Assembly (NCBI GenBank): GCA_963666505.2
Contig: CAXXXL010000003.1
Span: 1-64,000 of the forward strand
Direction of reading: 5' to 3'
Length of the DNA: 64,000 bases
Origin: JABGQS01 sp963666505
Lineage (GTDB): Bacteria; Bacillota; Clostridia; Christensenellales; SZUA-584
Shown: in pieces, positions 40,680-49,048 of the stretch
How positions within the stretch are numbered: the stretch's first letter is position 1
Layout: the number at the start of each line of letters is the position of its first letter
Translations under genes and position numbers: made by a program
Notes under the pieces: model-generated
The model's input: the letters and a program-made list of their open reading frames with translations, nothing else
Told to the model about the DNA's origin: nothing
Databases searched by the model: none

Positions 40680-41375
40680 TTATTTCTCTTCTTTTTTAGC
40701 TTCAGTCTTCTTGGCTGTTGTCGTCTTCTTCGCTGCAGTTGACTTAGCTGCTGTTGTTGTCTTCTTTGCTGTTGTTGACTTAGCCGCTGTTGTCGTCTTC
40801 TTAGCTGCCGTTGACTTAGCTGCAGTTGTCGTCTTCTTGGCTGTTGTTGACTTAGCCGCTGTTGACTTAGCCGCTGTTGACTTAGCTGCTGTTGTCGTCT
40901 TCTTAGCTGCTGCTGGCTTAGCTGCTGTCGTCTTCTTCGCTGCTGCTGGCTTAGCTGCAGTTGTTGTCTTTTTTGCTGCCGTTGTCTTGGCTGCTGTTGT
41001 CTTAGCTGCTGTTGTCTTAGCTGCTGCCGGCTTAGCTGCCGCTTCGCTCTTTTCAGCTTTCTTATCAGCAAGGTCTATGCTCGTTATCTTTATCTTAGTG
41101 AACGGCTGCCTGTGGCCCTGCTTTTTGCGATATTTCCTCTTTGGCTTATATTTGAAAACTACGACTTTCTTGTCTTTGCCGTGCTCAACTACCTTTGCCT
41201 TTACCTTAGCGCCTTTTACTGTGGGCGTACCGATCTTTACATCGTCACCGTCCGCAACCAACAAAGCGTCAAAACTTACAGACTTTCCTTCCTGCGTATC
41301 CAGCTTCTCAACATGTACAACATCGCCTTTGCTGGCTTTGTACTGTTTTCCGCCGGTCTCAAAAATTGCATACAT
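40680..41375 (-). CDS. rplU: 50S ribosomal protein bL21 with a histone H1-like C-terminal repeat tail
   Basis: Residues 1-103 are a complete bL21 (MYAIFETGGKQYKASKGD, RKKQGHRQPFTKIKITSI). The protein then continues in frame for 128 residues composed almost only of Ala, Lys and Thr with a few Ser and Pro, in repeats such as AAKPAAAKKTT and AAKSTAAKKTTT, ending KKTEAKKEEK. Normal bL21 has about 103 residues. The tail is strongly basic, resembling eukaryotic histone H1 tails and bacterial Hc1/AlgP-like proteins. It starts with a good ribosome site (GAGGTAGAG) after a leader resembling the L21 autoregulatory RNA. Confidence 0.95.
   Translation of the reverse strand: MYAIFETGGKQYKASKGDVVHVEKLDTQEGKSVSFDALLVADGDDVKIGTPTVKGAKVKAKVVEHGKDKKVVVFKYKPKRKYRKKQGHRQPFTKIKITSIDLADKKAEKSEAAAKPAAAKTTAAKTTAAKTTAAKKTTTAAKPAAAKKTTAAKPAAAKKTTTAAKSTAAKSTAAKSTTAKKTTTAAKSTAAKKTTTAAKSTTAKKTTTAAKSTAAKKTTTAKKTEAKKEEK
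40683..41066 (-). repeat. Ala/Lys/Thr codon repeat array in rplU
   Basis: About 380 bases encode the bL21 tail. Modules of about 12 residues recur with nearly identical DNA (variants of GCTGTTGTCGTCTTCTTAGC on the plus strand). Synonymous variation between modules shows that the amino acid pattern, not only the DNA, is maintained. Such arrays change length easily. Confidence 0.85.
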
Positions 41376-41470
41376 ATAGCTCTACCTCCTCATCCCAGTC
41401 TCGCCATCATGGTACCTGCTTTCAAGGGCAGGATTTTAAAACCATTTTTGTGCGGCTCAGTTAAGAATAA
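41376..41470 (-). ncRNA. Candidate ribosomal protein L21 leader
   Basis: The 5' UTR of rplU folds as ATGGT..CCTGC/GCAGG..ACCAT (plus-strand arms 41409-41419, 41428-41432, 41441-41445), preceded by a GAGCCGCACAAAA segment, and runs directly into the ribosome site. The position and motif order recall the L21 leader family of Bacillota, which controls rplU by binding bL21. Identification is from memory of the motif only. Confidence 0.55.
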
Positions 41471-41492
41471 TACCACATCTGCCTGCGTCTTG

Positions 41493-43022
41493 TCAACAGA
41501 ACACTTTGGCTTTGCCGATAAGCTTATCGGCTTCTTTTGAAGAGGTTATCTCAATAACGTTATAGTCCGCTATGTGCATCACTTCGTTGGCCATTATATA
41601 GAACTTATACCCCTGCATTATGGGTATTATGGGCGAACCCGTTTCTCTTCTCTTGTCAATATATTTTGCTACTCCAGGGCTCACTTCGATAAGAAAATCT
41701 TTTATATCTGTGCTGCCTACCTTTTTGAGCACCAGTCGTCTTATGCTCATCGCAGTTGTCTCTTCGCTGTTCACAAGTCCGCTGCCGCTGCAATACGGGC
41801 ACGGGCGCTGCACAAGGCTCGAAAGCTTTCGCCGCACCTTTTTCCTAGTCATCTCAACCAGCCCAAGCTCTGTGATCCCGAGCACATTGGTCTTAGTCCT
41901 GTCTTTGGCAAGCGCTTTCTCTAGCTCGTCAATGACCGTCTGCTTGTTGACGACAAGTTCCATATCGATGAAGTCGATGACGATTATACCGCTAATATCA
42001 CGCAAACGCAGCTGCCGGGCAATCTCTTTTGCGGCCTCGCAGTTGACTTTCAGTATAGTCTCCTGCAGGTCTTTGTCGCCGACGTATTTGCCGGTGTTTA
42101 CGTCCACCACGGTCAGCGCCTCGGTTTCGTCTATTATTATATATGCGCCGTTTTTCATCCATACTTTTTTCTCCAGCGCTTTGTCTATCCTAGACTCTAT
42201 ACCAAAGTCGTCAAATATGTTGTTGCCGTCTTCATAGAACCGCACCCTCTCTTTAAGGTAAGGAGCGATGATTCCTGCTACGGCTACCACTTTGTCGTAA
42301 TACTCACGGTTGTTGATGACAAGCTCGTCAACGTCCGGTGTAAACATATCACGAACAGTACGGAACACCAAGGTTTCTTCCGCATGTATCAGCCTTGGCG
42401 CTTTGAGTATCTCCGACTTTTGCTGTATGCGCTTCCACAGCCTCTCAAGGAACCGGACCTCACCTACGAATTCTTCTTCCGTTTTGCCAACGGCCACAGT
42501 TCTCACGATTATGCCCATTTCTTCAGGCTTTATGCGCTCCATTATCTCTTTTAGGCGGTCACGTTCTTCTTCGTCCTCTATCCTTCTGGAAACACCAACG
42601 TGGTTAACAGTAGGCATAAGAACAAGCATACGCCCCGGCAGAGTTACGTGCGTGGTTATCCTGGCGCCCTTGTTGCCGCCCGGCTGCTTTAGCACCTGCA
42701 CCATTATCTGCTGTCCTTCTTCTACCATCTCTTCGATGCTTTTAGGCTGCAGATTAGGATATTCGGGCTTTTTGTCAAATTCGAAATCCGAAGTATCCGC
42801 CATTATATCTCCGGCGTAAAGAAATGCGTTTTTATCCTGTCCGATGTCTACGAAGGCAGCCTGCATCCCGGGCAGCACATTTGCCACCCTTCCTTTATAG
42901 ATGTTGCCGACCAGCCTTTCACGTCCTCTTCGTTCTACATGAATTTCAACCAGCTTGTCGTTCTCGAGCAGCGCAATCCTGGCCTCTAGGGGGCCGACAT
43001 CCGCCACAATTTTTTTATTCAT
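41493..43022 (-). CDS. rng: Ribonuclease G/E
   Basis: The 509-residue RNase has an N-terminal S1 domain (VGNIYKGRVANVLPGMQAAFVDIGQDKNAFLY), a catalytic DNase I-like core with VDVNTGKYVG and IIVIDFID (metal-binding Asp), and a zinc-link CPYCSGSG. It processes rRNA and degrades mRNA. The length is that of RNase G, without the long RNase E tail. The ATG at 43022 follows GGAG; an in-frame TTG at 43034 overlaps that site. It is followed by rplU. Confidence 0.94.
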   Translation of the reverse strand: MNKKIVADVGPLEARIALLENDKLVEIHVERRGRERLVGNIYKGRVANVLPGMQAAFVDIGQDKNAFLYAGDIMADTSDFEFDKKPEYPNLQPKSIEEMVEEGQQIMVQVLKQPGGNKGARITTHVTLPGRMLVLMPTVNHVGVSRRIEDEEERDRLKEIMERIKPEEMGIIVRTVAVGKTEEEFVGEVRFLERLWKRIQQKSEILKAPRLIHAEETLVFRTVRDMFTPDVDELVINNREYYDKVVAVAGIIAPYLKERVRFYEDGNNIFDDFGIESRIDKALEKKVWMKNGAYIIIDETEALTVVDVNTGKYVGDKDLQETILKVNCEAAKEIARQLRLRDISGIIVIDFIDMELVVNKQTVIDELEKALAKDRTKTNVLGITELGLVEMTRKKVRRKLSSLVQRPCPYCSGSGLVNSEETTAMSIRRLVLKKVGSTDIKDFLIEVSPGVAKYIDKRRETGSPIIPIMQGYKFYIMANEVMHIADYNVIEITSSKEADKLIGKAKVFC

Positions 43023-43082
43023 AAAAGGCTCCAAAAATTAATTTAAATATATATCAGGCAGCCTGGCTGCCATATTAACAAG

Positions 43083-43751
43083 TTATTCAGAATAAAAATC
43101 AAGCAGATCTATAGGGTTTGCATCTTTGTGAGCAAACAGCCCTGTGCGCTCTATACTATACGAGCACGTCCCTATGCGCTTTATAATTTCGTCAATGACA
43201 AACTCAGGCTTGAGTGACCCGGAAGGCGCCGCAGCAAGACGCATCTTTAAGCTTTGCTGTTCAGTTTCTAACCCAAGTATCATAGGGCGAATATCAAATT
43301 GCTTTTGCCTGACCTTAGATTTTTTCACAGCGACGATGCCGCTTTGGTTCATTATATCACAAACTGCAGAATTTAACATGCCAATATCACAATTTGTAAA
43401 AGTTACTTCGTAGAGTGCTTCACGCACTGCAGCCATAAGCTTTGGAGCACTATCCACAAGCACTGCTGCACGTGTCGCTTCAAGGCCTTTTGGCAGCGCT
43501 CTGTTCAGCGCAAACACAAAAAGCTCCGGCTTTACTTCATGCTTTAACACTACTTCAACGCACTCTGCACTGCTCTTTACACCAAGAGCAAGCGCCGATG
43601 CAAACGACATCACATAATGCGGGTTGAACCCCTCCGACATCTTTACCGGAAGCCCGGAGCGCCTTATAGCACGCCCAAAAGCCCGCTGGAGGTCCAGATG
43701 CGAAATATACTTTGCCATCCCCGTCTTCGTAAACTGCACTCCCATCCTCAT
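43083..43751 (-). CDS. DUF2344 radical-SAM-associated protein
   Basis: A 222-residue protein of the TIGR03936/DUF2344 family: KYISHLDLQRAFGRAIRRSGLPVKMSEGFNPHYVMSFA-type opening (landmarks HLDLQRAF and GFNPHYVMSFA). Such proteins accompany or are fused to TIGR03960 radical SAM proteins. The ATG at 43751 overlaps the stop of that gene (ATGA). The role is unknown, but the pair's constant neighbourhood to rng/rplU suggests ribosome or RNA modification (inference). Confidence 0.85.
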   Translation of the reverse strand: MRMGVQFTKTGMAKYISHLDLQRAFGRAIRRSGLPVKMSEGFNPHYVMSFASALALGVKSSAECVEVVLKHEVKPELFVFALNRALPKGLEATRAAVLVDSAPKLMAAVREALYEVTFTNCDIGMLNSAVCDIMNQSGIVAVKKSKVRQKQFDIRPMILGLETEQQSLKMRLAAAPSGSLKPEFVIDEIIKRIGTCSYSIERTGLFAHKDANPIDLLDFYSE

Positions 43752-45571
43752 TTGCACAGCCCCGCTTTCTTAAGGCCGCACGCAGAACAAGCCTGTCTGC
43801 AGTCCGTCGTCGTTGCTTCTTCTTTTGCTTTTTCATATTCTGCCGCCAGAAACTGTTTTTTAAGTCCTGCACTTATCATATCCCAGGGCAGCGCTTCGCT
43901 CGTCTGTCTTTGCCTGTTAGCATAAAACGACGTATCTATACCCATCTCTTCGAATGCGCTCATCCATTTATCGAAATCAAAAAGCTCTTTCCAGCTGTCA
44001 AAACCGCAGCCTTTTTTATATGCTTTCTCGAGTGCTTTCCCCAGCCGTCTGTCTCCTCTTGCAAACACCGCTTCCAGCATGCTTGTCCGTGCATCGTGCC
44101 AGTTAAACTTTACGCCTTTTATCTTCCTTAACTCATCACGCAGCAGCCCCTGTTTTCTTACCAGCTCTTCTATAGTATCCTGTGCTACCCACTGGAAAGG
44201 AGTGTGGGGCTTTGGCACAAAGCAGGCAGCGCTTACTGTCACTCTGAAACCGCCGTTACGCTTTTCTTTGGGAACTTTGTAAAAAATCTGCCTTATCTCA
44301 TATACCATCTTAGCAATGCCCAAAACGTCTTCATCCGTCTCTTCCGGCAGGCCTATCATGAAATATAGCTTAACGCCGTTCACACCCGCTTCGAATGCGC
44401 TTTTTGCCGCCGAGAATATATCTTCCTGCGTTATGTTCTTGTTTATTATATCCCGAAGCCGCTGAGTTCCCGCTTCTGGCGCAAACGTCAGATTAGAATT
44501 TCTTACAGCACCCAGCTGCTTCGCATATTCTCCGTCGTAGGAATCTACCCTCAGCGACGGCACAGCCAGCGAAACGCCGCATTTTTCAAGCTCTGCGGAA
44601 AGCGTACCCACCAGTCTTGCCACATCGCTGTAGTCGCCTGTTGACAGAGAGCTTAGCGACACTTCCTCGTGCCCTGTGTTGTTTATGCTGTTTATCGCCT
44701 GCTCTTTTAGCTTTTCTACGCTTCTTTCCCTAACCGGCCTATAAACAAACCCGGCCTGGCAGAACCTGCATCCTCTGGAGCATCCACGCATAAGCTCTAT
44801 CGTTACACGATCGTGCACCACCCCAATGTATGGCACTATAGGCTCCTGCGGAAAAGCGCTGTTTTCGAAATCTTGCACTATCCGCTTAGTAACGGTCTGC
44901 GGTGCCCATTCTCTGTTTGTTATTCTCTCTACTGTTTCGTCTTCCTTATAGCTTATATCATAACCACAGGGAACATATACGCCCTGCACTCCTGCTGCTT
45001 TCCTCAAAAATTCGCTTTTATCTGCACTGCTCTGCCTTAGTCTAATAAGCTCCGGCAACACCTCTTCGCCTTCCCCGATAACAAAAGCGTCTATAAAATC
45101 TGCCATCGGTTCGGGATTATATGTACAGCCGCCGCCGGCTATTATTACCGGCATCTCTTCGCCGCGCTCCGCCGCCTTCAGCGGAAGCCCGGCCAAGTCT
45201 ATCATCGCAAGCACGTTTGTATAGCTCATCTCGTAAGACAGGTTAAAACCTATCATATCAAACTCGCTTATCGGCGTTTTTGTTTCCAGCGAATAAAGCG
45301 GCAGCCCGGTCTGCTTCATAGCCTGCTGCATATCCGGCCACGGGCAATAACAGCGCTGTGCAAAAACGCCGTCCATCTGGTTGCATACATAATAGAGTAT
45401 TGCACTGCCCATGTGTGACATCCCGACTTCATAAACGTCCGGGAAACACATTGCGTAATTAAAATCTGCCTGCTTTTCGTCTTTTATGACTTCAAGATAT
45501 TCTCCGCCGGTATATCTTGCCGGCTTTAGTACCGTTGGCAGTATGGTTTCGAGTTTTTGTATGTCTATCAC
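43748..45571 (-). CDS. TIGR03960 family B12-binding-like radical SAM protein
   Basis: The 607-residue protein starts with an N-terminal cobalamin-binding-like region (FPDVYEVGMSHMGSAILYYVCN) and has the radical SAM cluster motif MRGCSRGCRFCQAGFVYRP (CxxxCxxC), followed by SLSSLSTGDY and FAPEAGTQRLRD. It belongs to the TIGR03960 family with DUF2344 as partner; the substrate has not been established to my knowledge. Additional Cys residues at the C-terminus (CRQACSACGLKKAGLC) could hold a second cluster. It overlaps the VOC gene start/stop by four bases. Confidence 0.9.
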   Translation of the reverse strand: MIDIQKLETILPTVLKPARYTGGEYLEVIKDEKQADFNYAMCFPDVYEVGMSHMGSAILYYVCNQMDGVFAQRCYCPWPDMQQAMKQTGLPLYSLETKTPISEFDMIGFNLSYEMSYTNVLAMIDLAGLPLKAAERGEEMPVIIAGGGCTYNPEPMADFIDAFVIGEGEEVLPELIRLRQSSADKSEFLRKAAGVQGVYVPCGYDISYKEDETVERITNREWAPQTVTKRIVQDFENSAFPQEPIVPYIGVVHDRVTIELMRGCSRGCRFCQAGFVYRPVRERSVEKLKEQAINSINNTGHEEVSLSSLSTGDYSDVARLVGTLSAELEKCGVSLAVPSLRVDSYDGEYAKQLGAVRNSNLTFAPEAGTQRLRDIINKNITQEDIFSAAKSAFEAGVNGVKLYFMIGLPEETDEDVLGIAKMVYEIRQIFYKVPKEKRNGGFRVTVSAACFVPKPHTPFQWVAQDTIEELVRKQGLLRDELRKIKGVKFNWHDARTSMLEAVFARGDRRLGKALEKAYKKGCGFDSWKELFDFDKWMSAFEEMGIDTSFYANRQRQTSEALPWDMISAGLKKQFLAAEYEKAKEEATTTDCRQACSACGLKKAGLCK

Positions 45572-45927
45572 TTAGCCCTTACGACCTCCTGCCAATATCC
45601 GTCCGGATCTTCTACAAAATAGAGCCCCATATCAGTGTTTTCAAAGCATATTATGCCCATTTTTTCATGCATCTCGTGGGCCGCTTCATAGTCGTCCGTC
45701 GTAAAGCATATATGGCTTTCGTTGTCTCCAAGGTCATAAGGCCTTGCCATGTCTTTGAGCCAGGTAAGCTCCATCTTGAAGCTGCCGTCCGATAAAAACA
45801 CAATCGTAAAGCTGCCGTCTTCCGCATTTGTTCTTCTTATCTCTTTGAGGCCGAAAGCCTCATCATAGAACTTTATACTTCGCTCAAGGTCACCAACGTT
45901 AATATTTACATGGTCTATCTTAAACAT
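45568..45927 (-). CDS. Glyoxalase I-like VOC protein
   Basis: This 119-residue protein matches lactoylglutathione lyase-like VOC domains: IDHVNINVGDLERSIKFYDEAFGL, FKMELTW, ESHICFTTDDYEAAHEMHEKMG and FVEDPDGYWQEVV. Metal ligand candidates are His6, Glu in MELTW, His in ESHICF and Glu in YWQEV. It is coupled by a four-base overlap to the TIGR03960 gene. It likely detoxifies methylglyoxal or acts on a related substrate. Confidence 0.82.
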   Translation of the reverse strand: MFKIDHVNINVGDLERSIKFYDEAFGLKEIRRTNAEDGSFTIVFLSDGSFKMELTWLKDMARPYDLGDNESHICFTTDDYEAAHEMHEKMGIICFENTDMGLYFVEDPDGYWQEVVRAK

Positions 45928-45939
45928 AATGCTCCTCCT

Positions 45940-46647
45940 CTATATTATCCTTTCGCCGTTTCTGCTTACAGCATATGCTTTTGTCTTTTCGTCTTCGTGT
46001 TTTGCCGCAAATTCTTCTGTATCTTCAAAGCTCATAAAATGAATGGGTACAAACGCCGCAGGCTTAATCTCTTCAATGAAAATATCTGCGCCCTCGTCAT
46101 AATCACTCCCCATACGCCTGTCCACAGGGAAGAACGCTATGTCGATATCCCCAGTCCTGCTCTTCAAAAACTTAAGCTCTCTTTCAAAATACAGCTTCAT
46201 CTGCCTTGTATATTTCTCGTCGCCCTCGTCCCTCCAGTGCCAGAAGTTAAAGTCGCCGGCATGGTATATCTTTTTACCTTCGCATTCAACATAGAAACTC
46301 CCGCCTATATCGGTCGATCCAAACTCACGTACGTTTATATATCCGTCGCTAAAACTTTCTCCACGCATCATCTTAACGGCTTTTTGGTGCTTTTTCTTTA
46401 CAGTATCGTCAAGAATAAACTTTATATTCTCGTTGTGCTTCTCCCACCCGAATATAAGCGGGTTGTAGTGGTCGTGATGACTGTGCGAAACAAACACGTA
46501 AACACGCTGCGCAGCCGCAATGTCGGCACTGTTTATGAACCCTTTGCCCATGCCCTTTCCAAGTCCCGGCTTGAAATAATCGAAAATCAGCAGCGACTCT
46601 TCCATAACGACACATACCGCACTGTGGTGTAAAAAATAAACCTGCAT
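45940..46647 (-). CDS. MBL-fold metallohydrolase
   Basis: A 235-residue metallo-beta-lactamase-fold protein with the metal motif SHSHHDHYNP, AGDFNFWHW as second metal site, and the last His in FVPIHFMSF. It resembles UlaG/YtnP-type small hydrolases (Lactamase_B_2). The substrate is not known. It precedes the VOC gene by 12 bases. Confidence 0.82.
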   Translation of the reverse strand: MQVYFLHHSAVCVVMEESLLIFDYFKPGLGKGMGKGFINSADIAAAQRVYVFVSHSHHDHYNPLIFGWEKHNENIKFILDDTVKKKHQKAVKMMRGESFSDGYINVREFGSTDIGGSFYVECEGKKIYHAGDFNFWHWRDEGDEKYTRQMKLYFERELKFLKSRTGDIDIAFFPVDRRMGSDYDEGADIFIEEIKPAAFVPIHFMSFEDTEEFAAKHEDEKTKAYAVSRNGERII

Positions 46648-46758
46648 AACCCGTCCCTTAACTTTAATAAAATCATTCTAACATAGAGGACTTTCAAGCA
46701 CAACACAACACAGCAGCAGTTTACACTTATTGTGCCGTATATACACTTCTCTTTTCAT

Positions 46759-46785
46759 AAAAAAAGGCCCGGCATCTGCCGAACC
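46759..46785 (-). terminator. gdhA terminator
   Basis: Minus-strand GGTTCGGCA/TGCCGGGCC (two G-U pairs) with a two-base loop, followed by T7. Confidence 0.8.
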
Positions 46786-46813
46786 TGTCTGTGCGCTTTT
46801 GAATGTATACTGC

Positions 46814-48079
46814 TTACATCAGCTGGCCACGTATATCCCTTGCTCTAACAAGTCTATCGATAGCCACCACGTAAGCGCCTGTCCTGATAGATACTTTCAT
46901 TTCCTTCGCCTTGTCCCAAACGGAATTGAAAGCACGTATCATTATCTTCTCCTGAGCCCTGTTTATCTCCTCAATATCCCACATCAGAGACTGTATGTTC
47001 TGAACCCACTCGAAGTATGAAACCACAACACCGCCGGCGTTTGCCAGAATGTCCGGAACTAAAGTCACGCCGTTCTTATTGAGTATCTTGTCCGCTTCCA
47101 TCGTAGTCGGACCGTTTGCGCCTTCGACTAAAACAGACGCTTTGACTTCCTTTGCAATTTCTTCGGTGATCTGGTTCTCTGTTGCAGCCGGTATCAGAAT
47201 ATCGACCTGAGCAGTCAGCAGTTCTTTGTTTGTTATATGCTTTACTCCGCTCTCATCATAGTCTTTGAACAGCCTTGCTTTTCCGCCGTCAGCAGCATAT
47301 TCCGCCAGTTTTTCTACATCCAGCCCCGTCTCGCAGTAAAGACCACTTGAAACGTCGCTTATTGCAACAATTTTAGCGCCTTCGTTTGCAAGCTCGTGCG
47401 CCGCCGTTGCGCCAACCTTACCAAAGCCCTGTATGGCGACCTTTGCTCCCATCAGAGGTTTCCCCAGCCTGTGCATTATCTCTCTTGTCATGAACATAAC
47501 TCCACGGCCTGTAGCTCCGCTTCTGCCTAAGGAACCGCCGATGTCGATAGGCTTGCCGGTAACCACTCCCGGCACAGCATATCCTGCGAACATGCTGTAT
47601 GTGTCCATTATCCAACCCATAACAGTTGCGTTAGTGTTAACGTCAGGCGCCGGTATGTCTTTCTCCGGTCCTATAAGCGGAAGTATCGAGGCCGTATACC
47701 TTCTCGTCAGCCTCTCCAGCTCGTCCCTGGATAGCGTTGAAGGATCAATGGTGATACCGCCTTTTGCGCCACCGTAAGGTATGTTTACTACAGCACACTT
47801 GAAAGTCATCCATGCTGCAAGCGCTTTGACTTCTTCAAGCTCTACACTCTCATGATATCTTATACCGCCTTTACACGGACCCTTTAATGCAGAATGTTGT
47901 ACTCTGTAACCTTTGAAGACCTTTACAGTGCCGTCGTCCATCTTTATGGGCAGCGAAACGGTTAACTCTCTTTCGGGGTATTTAAGCGTGACATATTCGC
48001 TCTCTTCCAGCCCCATAATCTTTGCCGTGTCATCGATTATCTTGATAACCTCTTGATACGGTTCGTACTTTTTGCTCAT
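46814..48079 (-). CDS. gdhA: Glutamate dehydrogenase
   Basis: The 421-residue protein is a Glu/Leu/Phe/Val dehydrogenase with KGYRVQHSALKGPCKGGIRYH and the catalytic PYGGAKGGI region, then a NAD(P)-binding domain (VAIQGFGKVGATAAHELA). The length and sequence match hexameric glutamate dehydrogenase of Bacillota. It interconverts glutamate and 2-oxoglutarate plus ammonia. It has its own promoter and terminator. Confidence 0.94.
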   Translation of the reverse strand: MSKKYEPYQEVIKIIDDTAKIMGLEESEYVTLKYPERELTVSLPIKMDDGTVKVFKGYRVQHSALKGPCKGGIRYHESVELEEVKALAAWMTFKCAVVNIPYGGAKGGITIDPSTLSRDELERLTRRYTASILPLIGPEKDIPAPDVNTNATVMGWIMDTYSMFAGYAVPGVVTGKPIDIGGSLGRSGATGRGVMFMTREIMHRLGKPLMGAKVAIQGFGKVGATAAHELANEGAKIVAISDVSSGLYCETGLDVEKLAEYAADGGKARLFKDYDESGVKHITNKELLTAQVDILIPAATENQITEEIAKEVKASVLVEGANGPTTMEADKILNKNGVTLVPDILANAGGVVVSYFEWVQNIQSLMWDIEEINRAQEKIMIRAFNSVWDKAKEMKVSIRTGAYVVAIDRLVRARDIRGQLM

Positions 48080-48433
48080 AATAACACCTCTTCATCTTTA
48101 TTTAACCGGTATCAGATCTGTTAGTTGCGGGAATCCAAACCCGGTCATTTTTTATATTGCTCTATTCCTATTATTCACGTTTTCCTTTCGGTTTTCTTGC
48201 GTTTTTATTATATTAAACTTTCGTCTTTACTGCAAGCTTTTTATATCTACGCAGACTTACTAGGTTAAAATATTTATTTAATAACGTAGACAGCCTTATT
48301 TTTTGCTTTTTTTACGGTCAATCCACAGCTCAAATGTACGCTTACCCGTATATAATAAGGTTTTCTCCTGTTTTTATAACGCCGCTTATCCCCTTAAATA
48401 GATGCTCTGCTCAAAAACACTTTTCCCCCTGAT
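48080..48433. other. Intergenic region containing the gdhA promoter
   Basis: On the minus strand a TATAAT (48207-48212) with a weak TTGCAG at 17 bases (48230-48235) lies 130 bases before the gdhA start. The leader contains an ACCGG/CCGGT pair of arms. The remaining 200 bases show no gene or clear signal. Confidence 0.5.
48207..48235 (-). promoter_or_regulatory. gdhA promoter
   Basis: Perfect -10 TATAAT with a poor -35 (TTGCAG) at 17-base spacing. Confidence 0.5.
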
Positions 48434-49033
48434 CTAAACAAGCTTTGAAAGCTCTATTACCTTCTGACGGAGCATATCGGTAGCCTCTACTATCTCTTCC
48501 TGAGTCGGGTACTTGTTCTTGTCCTTTCGCTCAAGGCGTATCTGTTCGCCGATGACTATCTTCGCTCTGTGAAAGAAGCTGTATTTGCCTCCTATGAATA
48601 TCGGTATGATAGGGGTGCCCGTTATCAACGCCAGTATGGCAACCCCAGGCCGGAATTGAAGTATCTCTCCATTTAAGGATCTTACACCTTCCGGGAAGAT
48701 AACAAGATTCTTTCCCTCTTCCAGTACACTCATTGCATCGTTGATGGCAAACATGTCTGTGATAGAGCGCTCTATCTTTATCGCCCCCAGCGTCTTTATG
48801 GCCCACGAGAAAATCTTGTTATAGCTAAACAATATGGCCGCAGAGAGAAAATAAAAAGTCTTGGTCCAGAAGGTACAGAAAATCAACCCGGCATCCCATG
48901 TGCTCGTGTGGTTGCTCATTAAGATGACATTGCCCTTAAACTTTTTGTTCTTCCTGCCCACGACCTTAGTCTTGAAAAAGAAAAACGGCAACGTGGGCAG
49001 GACCTGAATTTTTATAAAAAGCCTTAGCCACAT
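48434..49033 (-). CDS. plsC: 1-acylglycerol-3-phosphate acyltransferase-like protein (PlsC)
   Basis: This 199-residue acyltransferase has the HX4D motif in SNHTSTWDAGLIF, the substrate motif FPEGVRSLNGEI, and GTPIIPIFIGG. It lies 15 bases after the GPH transporter gene on the same strand and near an acyl-activating enzyme with fused carrier domain. It acylates lysophosphatidic acid or another lysophospholipid at the membrane. The context suggests a dedicated rather than a general PlsC. Confidence 0.85.
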   Translation of the reverse strand: MWLRLFIKIQVLPTLPFFFFKTKVVGRKNKKFKGNVILMSNHTSTWDAGLIFCTFWTKTFYFLSAAILFSYNKIFSWAIKTLGAIKIERSITDMFAINDAMSVLEEGKNLVIFPEGVRSLNGEILQFRPGVAILALITGTPIIPIFIGGKYSFFHRAKIVIGEQIRLERKDKNKYPTQEEIVEATDMLRQKVIELSKLV

Positions 49034-49048
49034 ATCTTTTTATTACCG

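Noticed and set aside
40670..41379. Long open frames on both strands through the rplU region
   Set aside because: They come from the codon repeat of the bL21 tail, are low complexity in every frame, and have no ribosome sites.
41620..42237. Plus-strand frame of 205 residues
   Set aside because: Antisense of the RNase G gene.
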